This document shows, piece by piece, positions 33,907 to 46,628 of a stretch of 64,000 bases of DNA (within the stretch, counting starts at the first letter, position 1; each line of letters opens with the position of its first letter). Where the stretch lies: contig CM049416.1 of assembly GCA_026929865.2 (NCBI GenBank), positions 4,949,501-5,013,500 on the forward strand. The letters run 5' to 3'. The notes below the pieces were generated by a model, which ran no database searches, had not been told where the DNA came from, and worked only from the letters and a program-made list of their open reading frames with translations. Both the position numbers and the translations under genes were made by a program. The stretch comes from Hyperoplus lanceolatus (lineage: Eukaryota > Chordata > Actinopteri > Uranoscopiformes > Ammodytidae).

Positions 33907-35684
33907 ACAGACACTTCTACAACATTTTGTATACAGTAGGCCTAAGTACAGTCCAATATCCGGAGCAAAAAGAAGGTTTAACTCTCACCGGTGACCTAAG
34001 CCCTGAAGGAGCATTAATATTATTCTGCCAGCCCCACATAAGCCAAGTCAATCATAACATTTTTCACCATAATCAGTTTCCATCTGAAGTACATTTTACC
34101 AATGAATAGCCCCCATGAAAGTTGACACTGTGTTTGATTACACAGGGACGCTCACTCTGTAAACACATTGTGTTGCTAAGATGCAGCTCAACCAATCAAT
34201 GTAATTAGTGTATATCAGAATTGTGTTTGACCAAAATACAAACCTTCCACATAGTGGATGTAAGAGGAAGAATATACGTTTAGTTTCATAGCCAGACTCT
34301 GTGATAAAGAAGACCATCCCTTTGAGAACTGCTGTGAAATTAATGATAATTCCCATGTTGGTCTATCTGCAATAGAGACCAGAGTTGCTCTTATTTGTAG
34401 TTAGAAAAATAAAGATCAGGTTTTATGACCAAAACCAACGGCACTCAAGTTGTGAGAGAAACGGATAAGGTATTATTTAGAGTGACCGGGTTAGGACTCC
34501 ACTTCAACAGCGACTAAAATAACATTATGTCAGAGAGTTGTGGGAAAAGGAGTACTGCAGAGAGGATCTCTGTTTCTCCATTGAAGCTCGGTGCTCGCTT
34601 TTCAGTCTTAAACCCTAATCCTCTGTTTAAACATGGAAAAAAGAGAACAGTCATGTAGGACATGACACACTGTAACAACACCTCCAAGGTTTTTCTTAGT
34701 CAAATCCTATTCCTGAGCTGCAAAGATTTTAAAATAACAGGCACGCAAAAGGGCTTATTCTATAGAGGGTAATAAATATCATCACAACCTTATGAAGATG
34801 GAAAGACCCCATTGTAAAAACATTTTATAAGTGTGTAATGGCAATCTGAGATGTGATTGGATTTAGAGCTTTGGCTTTTAGAAATATTATGATAACAAGA
34901 GTGATGACATTGCCAGCAGCATAATCCACCTGTTAGTTTAACCATGTTTACCATTTTATATTGGCATTTTCATTAGCAGAAAAAGTTTAGTTTTTTGGTA
35001 TTTTGCATGTTTGAATGAATACACATTTTGACCAGATGTTGATGCTAGGTAAAAAACTTTCGGGTATTTGTTATTGTAATACATGACATACATGAATGGC
35101 ATGAAATGGTTGAGACATTTCAGACATCCCTAAATTAAGAAGCTAGCGTGATTTAACGTTTAAAAATTGTCACTCCACCAACAATGTCCCATGTTGCCAT
35201 ATGCACATTGTTTATCACTGTATCATTTTGTCTGCATTTATGCAAAATAATTCATTATATCTTGCACTGCAGCATATTATTGCAGCTTCGTGTCTGCATT
35301 GTTTTGTTTTGCCTCCATGTTGTCTTATCTTGCAAGCTGTCGCCACTATTGGATGTCTTTCATGTGCTGATGATATTTGTGACTTGACTTTATGGTGTAT
35401 GTTCTTTACTCTGCCTGCACTGCTAGTTCCACTTTAGGATAATGAAGTTAATCAGCTCCAATTATTAAAAACATTGGAAGTGGCTATTTTGCTTCCACTT
35501 AAGAAAAACATGATTGATTGTCCTGAAATTAAACTCTGACTATTATTTTCCATCTTTTTGAAAATGTTCTTTATTCTTTAAGTGTGCTGCCTTGTGCATG
35601 ATCTCTCTGTAATAATAGTAAAATGAATAGAAGAAAATTAAAAAGTTTATCCAGCTAAACATCTAAAAAACGTTTGACTGCATC
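33907..35684. other. Non-coding stretch, nothing recognised
   Basis: Unique-looking AT-rich sequence. The ORFs at 34138 (minus) and 35184 (plus) have no recognised similarity or splice context. Confidence 0.4.
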
Positions 35685-36065
35685 ACTCACAATTAAAGCT
35701 ATAATGCATAGCTTCTGTTGTGTTCATTAGGAATTATGAGAAATTACAACAATGTTGGTGAATCTAAATTAAGTAAGTATTCAGGGATGCACATGGATTT
35801 TACCTTCTGCTGTACGTCCACGTTTTTTTCTTAGCCGTAGAATTAACAACTGAAACATTTCTTGGGCGCTTCTTGGGATTTTTCAAAGCTCCTATTCCAG
35901 TGCTGCAGGCAACACCAGTTTGTAAACGCTGCCTTTCGGAAAAATACTGAGTTACTGTATGTGGAGCTGAAAGGCTTTGTATCAACTAATTTGGCGATGG
36001 ACAAAATATTGGTTATTATCATTTATAATTTCCAAAAGCTCTGCCATGCACACATATTCTAAATC
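35685..36065. repeat. Interspersed repeat family R1, copy 2
   Basis: Inverse homologue of 16890-17375: GTTTTTTTCTTAGCCGTAGA matches TTCTACTGCTAAGAAAAAAC read on the other strand, and homology continues through the CGCTGCC block. The left end starts ATTAAAGCTATAATGCATAG. Confidence 0.5.
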
Positions 36066-36865
36066 CGACATGGGTCACTTTACATTTTGAAAAGAGGAGT
36101 TAACCTCTGTCAGGCAGAGTTGTAAAAACTGAGCCCACCTTGAACTGTTTGCCAGAGGATAACACGTACACAATTTGCATACTTAGAAGATTTCAAACCT
36201 CAGACCTTGGACAAGACAGGAACACACAAAGACTGTTTTTCACTTTTTGCACATTCCTCTGATTTTGACAGCCTCTCAAACATGCTCAGCAGGGTGAAGC
36301 AGTCCATTCATCTCACTGAAGTCAGGTGTGGTGGGGGGACGGATTGCTTGTTTTAAGGAGCTAATCTGCGGCATTTAAAGATCTTATTGGGATGACCTTG
36401 GTGAACTACTGTAATAATTTTAAATTCATTTGTCGGAGAACTTGGTGTGGCTGGTTGATTGAAATTCAAAGGACACATTCTTTAAAATTGGTGTTTGCTT
36501 TGTGTATATTCTTAACGCACCTTAAGGTTTAGATTGTCTTTGGTAAAACAAGGATCAAATTGAATTGTTCAAGTTCACATTGGCAATAAGGGGATATAAG
36601 TAAGTTGACACACAATTATCCTTTGGTCAAGTAACATACTTTGCAATTTTTAAAACTTTCAGCAAAGGGGCACTTTTGACTGAATGTGCCGTTGTTACGT
36701 TGTTAGAGTTTTCTTCCAGGATTTTTGATATAATAATAAAATTACTGCAGACCATTGTTCAGATGTGTTGTTGTAGGGCCAAGCTGTTGATTGCTGGGCT
36801 GTCCGTTTGAATTAGACTTGACAGTTCAAAATAGAAACAGAAAGTGAATGAGACCTCAGGGAACG

Positions 36866-36892
36866 CGTGTGTGTGTGTGTGTGTGTGTGTGT
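36866..36892. repeat. (GT)n microsatellite
   Basis: Short pure GT tract. Confidence 0.85.
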
Positions 36893-37156
36893 CCACCTCC
36901 TTCAATAGGAAATCATTTGAGAGGAAACAACAACCCTTGTGCTCTATGCACTGCTTTTCCCCCTGTGGTTTTTGCCTCTTTCACACACTGACACACTTAC
37001 ACATACATACACAGACCCAGTGGGTGGTCAATGCTGTGTTTAACTCCAGATGTTCACACAGCAGCTCAGAGGCCGACTCACATCCCAGAAAATTTCACCT
37101 GCCAATCATTTCAAGTTAAAAGCACCTCCTCATTTCCTCCATTTCCTCTTATATCC

Positions 37157-37262
37157 AAAGGTGTGTGTTTGTTCGTGCATGTGTGCCTGCGTGTTTGTGT
37201 GTGTGTGTGTGTCTGTGTGTGTGTGTGTGTGTGTTTGTGTGTGTGCCTGCGAGTGTGTGTGT
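37157..37262. repeat. Interrupted (GT)n tract
   Basis: GT repeat with TTTGT, CCTGC and TCTGT interruptions. On the minus strand it is a CA-rich tract starting about 20 nt after the donor of the candidate exon at 37283-37354. Confidence 0.85.
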
Positions 37263-37282
37263 GCTCACCAAAATGGACTCAC

Positions 37283-37354
37283 CCTGTGCCGTGTACACAG
37301 GCCTTCCATTGTTATCCAATTTAAAGTCTTCATGTTGGTTCTCAAGCGCTGCCA
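37283..37354 (-). CDS. Candidate upstream exon, possibly of the unidentified gene
   Basis: 72 nt between an acceptor TTCATTCTGTGTTGACAG and an excellent donor AGG|GTGAGT. Two frames are open. One reads ALENQHEDFKLDNNGRPVYT and ends in phase 1. The other contains MKTLNWITMEGLCTRHR with A at -3 and ends in phase 0, which would splice in frame to exon 1 at 27044. The link over 10 kb is inference, and the exon itself is unproven. Confidence 0.25.
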
Positions 37355-37409
37355 CTGTCAACACAGAATGAACTGCAGCAAATTCCTTTAGCATCAAGCA
37401 TTCGGCCAC

Positions 37410-38670
37410 ACTTCTGTTTTTCTTTTTCCTTCCAATGTCAATGACCTCTGCCAGCCCTAATGCTATGGGACACGCTTATAAGAAGAAACACGTTAATGAC
37501 TCATTATTGTTCAGCTTCAGAAACATGGCTAGTTTAGTTTGACACTTTATATACTAACGTGTTGTAGCATTAGTTTTCTAAGTATGGGCCAGAATAAAAT
37601 GTTAATCAGTGACTCTTTCTTTCTTGAATAGGTCAAGATTCACTTTTCCAAATATGGGAGAAAGCATATTATTGGCAGGTATGTGCAAGGAATCTTGATC
37701 CTTAAAGATTTGTAAACTTGATTTGTAAAATGGCTTTCTACATGGTCATCTCTGTAATCTTGAGACAGCCTTGAACCAAATTTAATAAACTTGTGTCTGC
37801 AGAATAATTGGTGACTTATCTGACTATTAAGAAGCATTTGAAGAAGGGTTTAGCATACAATTATTTATTGCAGAGTATACTTATTTTTGGTTATACTGTG
37901 AGTTTGCCTCCATGAAGTCCATATAAGGACTCTTGTTCTAAATATAAATGCACGGTATAAGTGGATTTTTAAAAGACAAATTTGTGAAAAGTAAGATGTT
38001 GAATGAAAATCTTCCTCTGGGTACAACCTGGCCCTTTGAAGCACTGTTAAATCTAGGAAAGTCAGAGCTTTTGGCATGAGGGCTGGGCGAAGTACTGTTT
38101 TTGACAGGGCTCCCAAACACAATAAAAATAATTGAATGTTTGCAGGCCTGAGAACTGATGGGAAAGATGAGACAACTGTTTTAAAGTTCATGGATGGTCC
38201 CTTTTTTATTTAAGTTAATTCATTACTATCTTAACCCACAATAGGGCCCAAAGGTGTTAAAATGCCAAATGCCTGCACAATTGGACAACATTACATTTTT
38301 CCCTGATGATGCCATTAGATGAAAGGTCAGTAATAGGGATTGTATAATTCATCCTCTGGGGACCATTAATGTATGTACCAAATTTCACCAGTTTATATTT
38401 CTTTTACATTTTATGTTGCTATGGTGAAAAGTCATCACCATAAAATGAGAGGGTTTAAAATGTCATGGTAATCCATCCAATAGTTATTTATTTTGGAGAT
38501 AAATTGGACAACCTTAGAAATGATTGATTCTTATTCAAGTATCTCTTCCTGTTTCCTACCATACAGTCAATGTTAATTGAATGTTCCCTTACGTTGTCCC
38601 AAGTTGGTTTGGGTCCAAACCTGTCCAAAACATAACCATAGCAGTACCAGGCATCAGTAACATGGAACGG
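37410..38670. other. Non-coding stretch, nothing recognised
   Basis: A minus-strand frame at 37865-38191 is open for 108 codons but has no recognisable family, start context or splice pattern. Otherwise empty. Confidence 0.4.
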
Positions 38671-38675
38671 TTTAA

Positions 38676-39293
38676 CCCATTGATGACTATGGCAATCTAG
38701 GATGCATGTCCTTAATGCCTGAGGGTTTTCTGAAAAAATAGTACGAATTGTCAAGTCTACCAAAACCTTAATATCTAAGCCTGTGTAGCACATAGAAAAA
38801 TGAAATAAAATACATTTAAAAGTTAAGGTTCACAGGTTTTATTTAAACATGCTCCCTTAGCGCTTACACACCAGCAAATATTTCTAAAAATCGTCAAAAT
38901 TAGATGGGGGAGAAAAAAAGAATAAATAATATAAAATATTTAGTGTGATTTTCGTCAGTAGCCTATAGTGGACCTTGATTCTGCGCACCAAACGCCACTA
39001 ACTGTTCTGTAATACACTATCGCTGACACAGCCGGCTTATTTTTTTTTATTATTTTGTTTTATTTTTAATTTTTAATTTTTTTGATTGATGTGATTTTCG
39101 CCAAACCACACAACTTTTGGGTGATCACGTGGTCTTAAAAAATCAACAAAACCCACCTCATGTGTATTTGAACCAATGACAGTGCATTCTATGCTGCGCA
39201 TGCCAGGAAAATTAGATAAAGTAACAATGCTGCACGATGCAGCATCAGGCAGGAGAGGCAATGTGGCATCGCGCAGCAGCCGTCATCAATGGG
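38676..39293. mobile_element. piggyBac-like MITE (TTAA target)
   Basis: The ends are perfect 12-bp inverted repeats CCCATTGATGAC / GTCATCAATGGG, flanked by TTAA on both sides (38672-38675, 39294-39297). CCC ends plus TTAA are the piggyBac pattern. Subterminal blocks differ (CTATGGCAATC on the left; CGCAGCAGCC on the right). No transposase is readable; the short ORFs inside are not similar to one. Confidence 0.65.
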
Positions 39294-39299
39294 TTAAAA

Positions 39300-41236
39300 T
39301 GATGTGATTTTTTGCCAGTAGGGGTTCAGAAAATACTCGTACAGCTTGTGTTGCTCTGAAGGGCTTACAAATAATAGTTTCTTGTGTAATTCGGTGGCCT
39401 TTAAGTAATTTTACCACAAACCAGATGAAACACAATGAATATGGGGCACAGAATAGTTGAGGGACGTTTTGTATCTCATTAAAGAAGCCACTTTGTGTAA
39501 AAGGCCTGATTTAATGAACTTCCCCAAATTACTGACCTCAATGCAATGCATCTATCATCCTGCACTTCAGTCCCTTTAAATCATCTTATGTAAAAATCAA
39601 GGATAACAGCAGCTACTAATGTGTCGGTAATTTAATACAGTATATTATGGTCTGGAAATGACTATTTTTCAAAGACCATTTTATACGTAAGTCTTTACAC
39701 AATCTGTATTTCAAACAGTTTGTTTTCTGTACTAGGAATTATTAGTGGAGAACTGGGTTGAGCTGGAGTGTCTATTCCTCCAGCTGGTCATGTCAGATAT
39801 AAAGTTAGGGCAGTTTGGAAAAATACCAAGAGGATAGAAATTGAATTTACCTTTTCATTGACTACGACTTGTTGTTACTCAGTTGCACTTCATAAAGCAC
39901 AAAGCTCTTGCAAAAAGGTTCTCACAAGACGCCAAAAGTGTTTATTATTGTTTGATGGTTTGTACATCTTGGTTTATTTAGATTCTTAAAAATGTTGTAA
40001 GCAGCATAATAATTACAACCAATCAAAAAAAGAATATTTCTAACATCGTCCTATCAATTGATCTTCAGGCCACAGGCGATGCTCCAAATACCAGCCAAAT
40101 TGTGGAAATTGACCTCTTTCGAACTTTGTTGGCAGAGGGCTCTAAAGCTTGATACTTGGCTCAGAGGCAGTTAACTATTTTATATCACTAATGGGAGAGT
40201 TCCGCTCTAACGACTACTGCCAAATCTGGTTGACACCTCTTATCCTTGCTGTGATCCTGCCATCTGTAAACACTTGTGACCTGTGACCTTTAGACTCTCA
40301 ATAGGCTCTGGGACTGTATGAAATCCCCCTAAGAGCTTTCAATGCCAAGTTAAAGACAGGGATTTCATGCAACTCTCAGCACAAAAAGCTGGGATACAGA
40401 ATACCTTAACAAATTTGAAGTTCAGCAAAGCCCTCTTTGCACCTATGTCTGTCAAGTAGCAATTATCCAATGCTGAAAGAATCCTATTTCCTGATTAAAT
40501 CCAGTCTTTTCTTGCTTGTCAAGCACATGTAAGGGCTATAAGTTAGGAGCCTATGGGCTTGTAGTGATTCTGTATATTCATAATAGGTGGAGGGGGGGGG
40601 GGGATGCGTGCAAAAGCATGGAATTTACTCGTACTGGATCTATTCCTTTTGAGGTCCGGTAACGTACCTGGCAGGGTTGGGAACCAATGCCTCAAATTGT
40701 AGGAAAACATTTGTGAATATGCATCCTTTTAGGGGTAGAAAAGCATTAAGAAAAAGCTAGTCCAGGATGTTTATTTAGAGCCTTTTACCTCATGTTATAA
40801 TAGTGCTGTCAATCAAACTCATGCAATGAAAACGTTTAGAAGTGCTTCTCTCTGTATACCAGGGATATTCTTTCACAAATGTCTCCTTTGGCAAATGCGT
40901 AATCATCTTGGCTGCTCTTACAATCATCTTTGCCATGTTCCCTCACTAATACTGTCTGGAGCTGTGCGATGGTGTGACATCACAGATTAGACCATTGGCC
41001 AAGTCTGCACTTCTAGATCTGGCTTTAAGAGAAGGAGTAAAAGAGCCAATGAGAGATAATGTCAGCTTTGCACACCTAAATTGGTAAATTAAACTCTTTT
41101 GGTTGCCGTTACCCCCTTTAGAAAACCACTACTGCATGTGGTGAGTTACAATTCATAAAAAAGGGCAAAATGAGCAATAACATCTTAACTATCTGTATGC
41201 TTCAGTACCTACTTACAGTACTGCTCAGTTCTACCC
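39300..41236. other. Non-coding stretch, nothing recognised
   Basis: No supported gene. A G-run lies near 40592-40603. No repeat boundaries were found. Confidence 0.45.
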
Positions 41237-41239
41237 TGA

Positions 41240-42298
41240 GACCCTGTTTCCACCTGGCATTAACATCTGACTTTTTGAATCTGGTTACAAGTGGACAGCT
41301 CTCAGTCCGTGTGTTCCCACTTGTATTTTCAAATGCGACTTCTCTGTCTACTTGTGATCGGATTCCATTTACCCGCGCTGTATTTAAATCAACACGTTCA
41401 TCATTTCCGTTTGCATTGGTATTTTTAACCGGTGGGGTTCAAACAAGTAAACATACAGGGCTGTACTGTGCCACAGCATTAATCGCATTTGCTATTAAAA
41501 TGCATTACATGCGAAGATAATTACCAGTCTAGGTTGACGAGATATGATATATTAGACAAGGAGGCGCGATGCACAACACTGCTTAGAGGACTCTCGCCAA
41601 ATGCGGGAAATATCATAGATAGTATATAAAAGTAAAAACTCTTAGGTGAGTAAGTTATTACGCCTCTTTGGCTGGTGAAAGATGTGTGTTTGCCGGGCGG
41701 CTTTTCTAACGTCTGCTACTCTTGTCACCACTACCAGTAGGCTACACGGGCGGCTTTCTGTATGAAGTTAAGATACTGTATGCGAACAGAATATTTCCTG
41801 TGCGCCTTCACATTAAAAGCCTGTTACTACCCAAACGCGAGTTGACTTTTAATCTTAAGCAGATAAGAACAGGAAGTCATTGCCTTGCAGCTCTCCAGTC
41901 AATAGCGGCAATTTCCGTGTTTTCAGATTTACGCAGTGAAATGAAAACAGAGGAGTAAGCTTGTCATTTGCAACTCGTTCATGAGGCTTCTATAAAAGCT
42001 GCATGAACGCCAGTGATGCATTTTCAACGTATTTCCGCCCAGGCAGGGAGCAGCAGTTGAGGAGGTCCACATTGTGTCCACATTACGGAGGTCCCTCATG
42101 TGGACACAAACCACATTCGTGTTTCCACTACCAAATGAATGCGAACACATCGGACACAAGCGACGTAAACCACCTCCGAATGTGGTTTTTGTGATCCGAT
42201 CTCAATGCGTCTTGAGAGTGTTCTCACCTGTAGTTAGAGCTGTATTCATGTGATCGGATCACAAAAACCACATGTTAATGCCAGGTGGAAACGGGGTC
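41240..42298. mobile_element. PIF/Harbinger-like element, 1.06 kb
   Basis: The left end is GACCCTGTTTCCACCTGGCA and the inverse right end GACCCCGTTTCCACCTGGCA, with TTAACAT continuing the match. TGA flanks both sides (41237-41239, 42299-42301), a 3-bp duplication as in PIF/Harbinger. Motifs such as TGTGGTTTTTGTGATCC recur near the right end in both senses. The interior has no readable transposase or Myb-like gene. Confidence 0.65.
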
Positions 42299-42733
42299 TG
42301 AGAGCAACACTATGCCTGAGGGTTAGATTTTGTTCATTCGCAGAAATGTGTCCATTTTACAATAAAGTGCATCTAAAGCACTTTAAATATGAGCACATAT
42401 GCAGTCAGCACATTGAAGGCGTTGCGGATCTGCTCTCCTCTGCAGCGCGACAAGGGGTAAGCTCCTCTTAGAATAGGAGATTACTGCCTCAAATCCCAGC
42501 TCTGCATGTATGTACATCTCCTTAAGTCAGCTTTACAGAGGGGTACTCTGAAAAACCCCTGGGTTATTAGAGACAGTACATTCTGCTACTCACTCCTTAT
42601 GCTTCACTCACCTGCCGCAAAATGAACAACAAATCAAGAACCCAGCAGGGTGTTGTGCAAAATCAGGCTCGAAAAGGGAGGGGAAAGTCTCATCAAACCT
42701 GGAAGAAATGATGGGGCGAAAGCATCTCTTTCT

Positions 42734-43311
42734 TAGCCTGGAAATCCAGACCCTGATATCTTGAACGATAGAGGGTCTGGCCACGATCAATAGTAATTTC
42801 CAACTCAAGGGGCGGCTCCTACTCGTGCATTTCAAATGCCACTGCACGCAGTTGGATAGCACTACAACCAATCAGAGCGATGCACAAGGCGATGTAAGCC
42901 CCTTTCGTTTAGCGAACAGCTGTTAAACTGTTAAATTAAATGTTTGCCGTTGTCGGTCGGCAAAATAGAACATTCCACTTACTTGCTAATGAAAGATTTG
43001 AGTGCCGTCTTCCAAATCGTTAAGGTTCGAGGCCAAAGCAGTCTCAAACTCACACAACATATCCGCAGCCATCTTTGATGTTTACTATCACGGCTTTGAC
43101 GTCGCATGCACGTCACTGTTGTCATCCGGTTACGTCCTCCACAGAGTACCATAGAAGGGGCTCTGGCGCGCCCATATTAGATAGAACCAATTGAAACCAT
43201 AGCCAGATTTCTGGCTTTCTTGATAAAGCTTCAACGGAGCGTGTCCAGACCAACACGCGCAGCAAATTTAATTTGCCAGCGCCTAGTGGCAGGTCTGGGA
43301 ATGCCAGGCTA
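42734..43311. mobile_element. MITE family M9, copy 1 (9-bp duplication)
   Basis: The ends are TAGCCTGGAAATCCAGACC and (inverse) TAGCCTGGCATTCCCAGACC, with a perfect 9-bp duplication TCTCTTTCT (42725-42733, 43312-43320). It is about 80% similar by eye to 58065-58622 along its whole length, including GATAGCACTACAACCAATCA and GAAAGATTTGAGTGCCGTCT. The superfamily is not clear; 9-bp duplications occur in MuDR- and Merlin-type elements. Confidence 0.75.
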
Positions 43312-43419
43312 TCTCTTTCTGTGAGGATGATGGGGTTACTGGGAGGCAGAGACGGGTGATTGGTTATCATTGGAGGTCTAATTGATGTTGTCACATGTGT
43401 GACAAGCTTTGGTGCGAGA

Positions 43420-44306
43420 TAGGGATGTCCATGGTTAACTGGTTAACCGTTAACCGTTAAGAAGATCTTTAACCGGTTAATACTAAAGGTTAAACGGTTA
43501 AAAAAAATTAAATCATCTTAATTTCTCTGAAATCCGGACTCTTATTTTGATATCGCTAAACCGGATGTAAGAATGCCAACTGTCGGCAAAGAATGAAAAG
43601 AGTCGTGTAGGCTACTCTCAGCTTTATAATAGGTCCATGGTACGCTCCCAGAAAGATAGCCAGTCACAACTTATGTGGGTTGGTATAATTTAATTAACAG
43701 CGTTGCTCCCGCTAGCTTAACATAGCGCTAGCATTAGCCTTCTTGAGGTGGATGCTGTCCTGCATCTATCACCGTCTCAGTGAGTGTGAGAGAGTGACAG
43801 ACAGGCAGTGAGTGCCCCTGCACAGACACAGAGAGGTCTGCCATGCTTGTGTGCGAGGATCAATAGCGAAAATCCGTCATAAACTAAAGAGTAAAGTTAA
43901 GTACCGTTATGCTGTACTGATAACGTTGGAGTTTATCAATACTACGGTCTTTCAAAATGTTGCCCCATGCTCAGCACTACTTAACACCGGGTTTTGGTAG
44001 GCTACCCATCCCCTAAACTTGTGTGTGTGTGTAAATGTCCCCTTTCAGTCACTTATTTCACTTTCTGCTCCTACATTCACATACTAAACCTCTTCTCACA
44101 ACAGACAAGGTGCCATGTGAATGTCAAAATGTATGATAAATTAATATGCAGGTCCTTGGAACAAAAAAAGGTCGGGAGCCCGGCTATAATGTTTCATGTA
44201 TTTCACTATAAATAGGCTACATTAAATCTTAATGGTTAACCGGTTAATAACCGTTAATTCTTGTGGTTAACCGGTTAAAGAAAAAAATTCTAAATTGCCA
44301 TTCCTA
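43420..44306. mobile_element. hAT-like element, 887 bp
   Basis: The left end is TAGGGATGTCCATGG and the inverse right end TAGGAATGGCAATTTAGAA. The 8-bp duplication GTGCGAGA is perfect (43412-43419, 44307-44314). GGTTAACCGGTTAA palindromes cluster at both ends (43437-43500; 44232-44278), possible transposase binding sites. No intact ORF. Confidence 0.75.
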
Positions 44307-44314
44307 GTGCGAGA

Positions 44315-45345
44315 TAATCAGCAGAGGATGACCTCAGGACTTGAGCAAACCTGTTAGCCGGGTGCCAATTGACTAAGAGAATTGTCGGTTATGTCTGTCA
44401 CCTCAAAAGATTTACCGAAATTGGAATTTTTTTGCCTCCCATTAGAAATGTTTCATACTCACCAAATTCATGCTTTCTGTAGAATATGCACAATGCAACA
44501 AATGATTATGTTTTATGAAGAGATGTGGATTCGGCAAATAACTTTAGTTTAAGATGCAATTATTTTTTATTCAGAACGCTTGGCTGATGTTGGAACGGGG
44601 CAGAGCTGGATCTGAGCGTTTTTGTAACTGTCTAGAAATGGACGATCTAACATTCACACCCACTTCAATGATTGGTCAGCTTTGCAGAACTGAGAGAGTA
44701 AATGGGGTATGAACTTCCCTTTCTACTCTTTTCTTCATTCTTCACATAAATACTGCAATCATTTTCACATGTGCAACCTAGTTCAACTGCATGAATGAAT
44801 GCCTTCCAGGAGAGACCTTCCAAAAGTGTGTTATGTTGCCACCATATTTAAACCATTACTGTTTCTTCTCTCTATAGAACAGCTTTTTCCCACTCTGCCT
44901 TCCAGTGTGACTGTTCAAAACAACAATACACACTTTTTCTTATAAACAAGTGCTATAGCATAAACTATAATTATTTAGAGTTTAGCACAAAAACACTTGA
45001 GTTTAAAGGATATACACTTCAAATGAAGAATGGAAAAATGTATTACTTTGATTGGACACAAACCTCAATGTCCTGCATGAAAGTAAGATGAGCAGCCCAT
45101 CTCCAAACCCTAACTTTCTGCCTTGCTATAATGTACAGTTTTTCCTGAAAGTTGCCATTAGAAGCAAAAAATGAAGTGCAAGGTCATCCAAAGTGGATTT
45201 ACTTCCTAGGGATTTCCCTTTTCTTTATGATTGTACCAACATTCCATTGCCTTGGCAACTTCTGATTGGATATACAAAGTGATTATGGAAAATGCTTGTT
45301 AAAATGACTTTTTGTCCAAATCAGTGAATATCTCCTCCCAATCAG
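44315..45345. other. Non-coding stretch, nothing recognised
   Basis: No ORF with splice context and no repeat boundary were seen. Confidence 0.45.
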
Positions 45346-45348
45346 CTA

Positions 45349-45385
45349 CTGGTGTGTGTGTGTGTGTGGGTGGGGGGGCGGGTGC

Positions 45386-45434
<49 letters not shown>
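45349..45434. repeat. (GT)n microsatellite
   Basis: GT tract interrupted by a G-rich block (GGGTGGGGGGGCGGGTGCGC), then about 45 bp of pure GT. Confidence 0.9.
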
Positions 45435-45436
<2 letters not shown>

Positions 45437-46628
45437 GAATAAAACATCCAGTGTTAATACACAGCCAAGGCTCTGATAACTGCCTGAAAGTTCCCGAACA
45501 CAAAATGGGTAAACAGCATCAGGCAATCATTTTGGAAATTGCAGAATTGACCTATTGTCGATCACACATTTGAAGGATGTTGATTATATTGTATTCACCA
45601 TTTACTGTTTTTTTTTTTATTTGAACTGGGTAATTGTTAATGAAATGTTTCAAACTTTAAGAAATATAGGTTTTTATTAAAAGGAAGAAACAAAAAACAG
45701 CTCATGATAACAGTTGAGGGTAAAATGTGGTGAACAGAGTCAAGGTGGTCTGAAACAGTTGGATTTCCTTGAGTGTCTGTCAGTCACTGCCAGCAGATTC
45801 CACTAGCTGAATTTCTATTTTAATTTGAATGAAGCTGTTTCCAAGAGAAAGGAATGGATTAATGTGAATTACAATATAACAGTGCGGTCAATTGGGAACG
45901 CAGTACAAGTAAAAGTACAAGTTTGGTCATAAATCTCAAATCTGTGTTTTGGTCATAGGATGTCTTGTACCTTCAGATATAGTCATCTGTCTCATTGGGG
46001 GGATAATGCTAATGATTAGGGCCACATATTGGCCCCTGGACCTGCAACTCTCACTTTTTAGCTCCACCGCATAAAACATTTGCAGCAACTGCTGTTTGTG
46101 AGTTATCATGTCCTATGTTTGCTCGTCAGCCACAGTGGTCAAGGCACATGTAAAGTCTTACTGTGAAGCACCTTTGCAGCCCAGCTCTGTGTTATAATCT
46201 CAAAATGAGTTCATAGCTTGTTTCATTCCTTTTTTTATAGACAAGAATACTTCTTTCAATAAATAACACAAATATATTCATACGTCATATATAGATAGAT
46301 AAACATGTATAAACTACATGCATTTCATATAATTTAAATAATTTATATGTACAGTTCCCACACACTCCCTCCCCCCAACCCCTCTCAATGGAGTTCTTCC
46401 TTAAAAGCGGCGCTGCACCAGCTTGTGGATTTGCAGCACATGAATGTGAAATATAATTTAAATGGACCCAAGATTTCTTCAGTAGAAGTATCATTTTATA
46501 GCAGAATCGTGCTATTCACCACCGTGACACATTATTCCGTGGTGGGTAGCACTGTGAACAGGAAATAAAATCCTATACAGGAAGTAGAATCCCACACAGG
46601 TAGTCCCAAGCAGAGCTTGTATTGCTGT
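45437..46628 (-). other. Probable 3' UTR and downstream flank of ntf3
   Basis: No ORF of note. Minus-strand AATAAA hexamers occur at about 45673-45678 and again near 45613-45620, roughly 950-1010 bp beyond the ntf3 stop. They are candidate poly(A) signals, but no transcript end can be fixed from sequence. Confidence 0.35.

Noticed and set aside
37865..38191. 108-codon minus-strand ORF considered as a gene
   Set aside because: No recognisable similarity, biased composition or splice context; overlapping frame also open.
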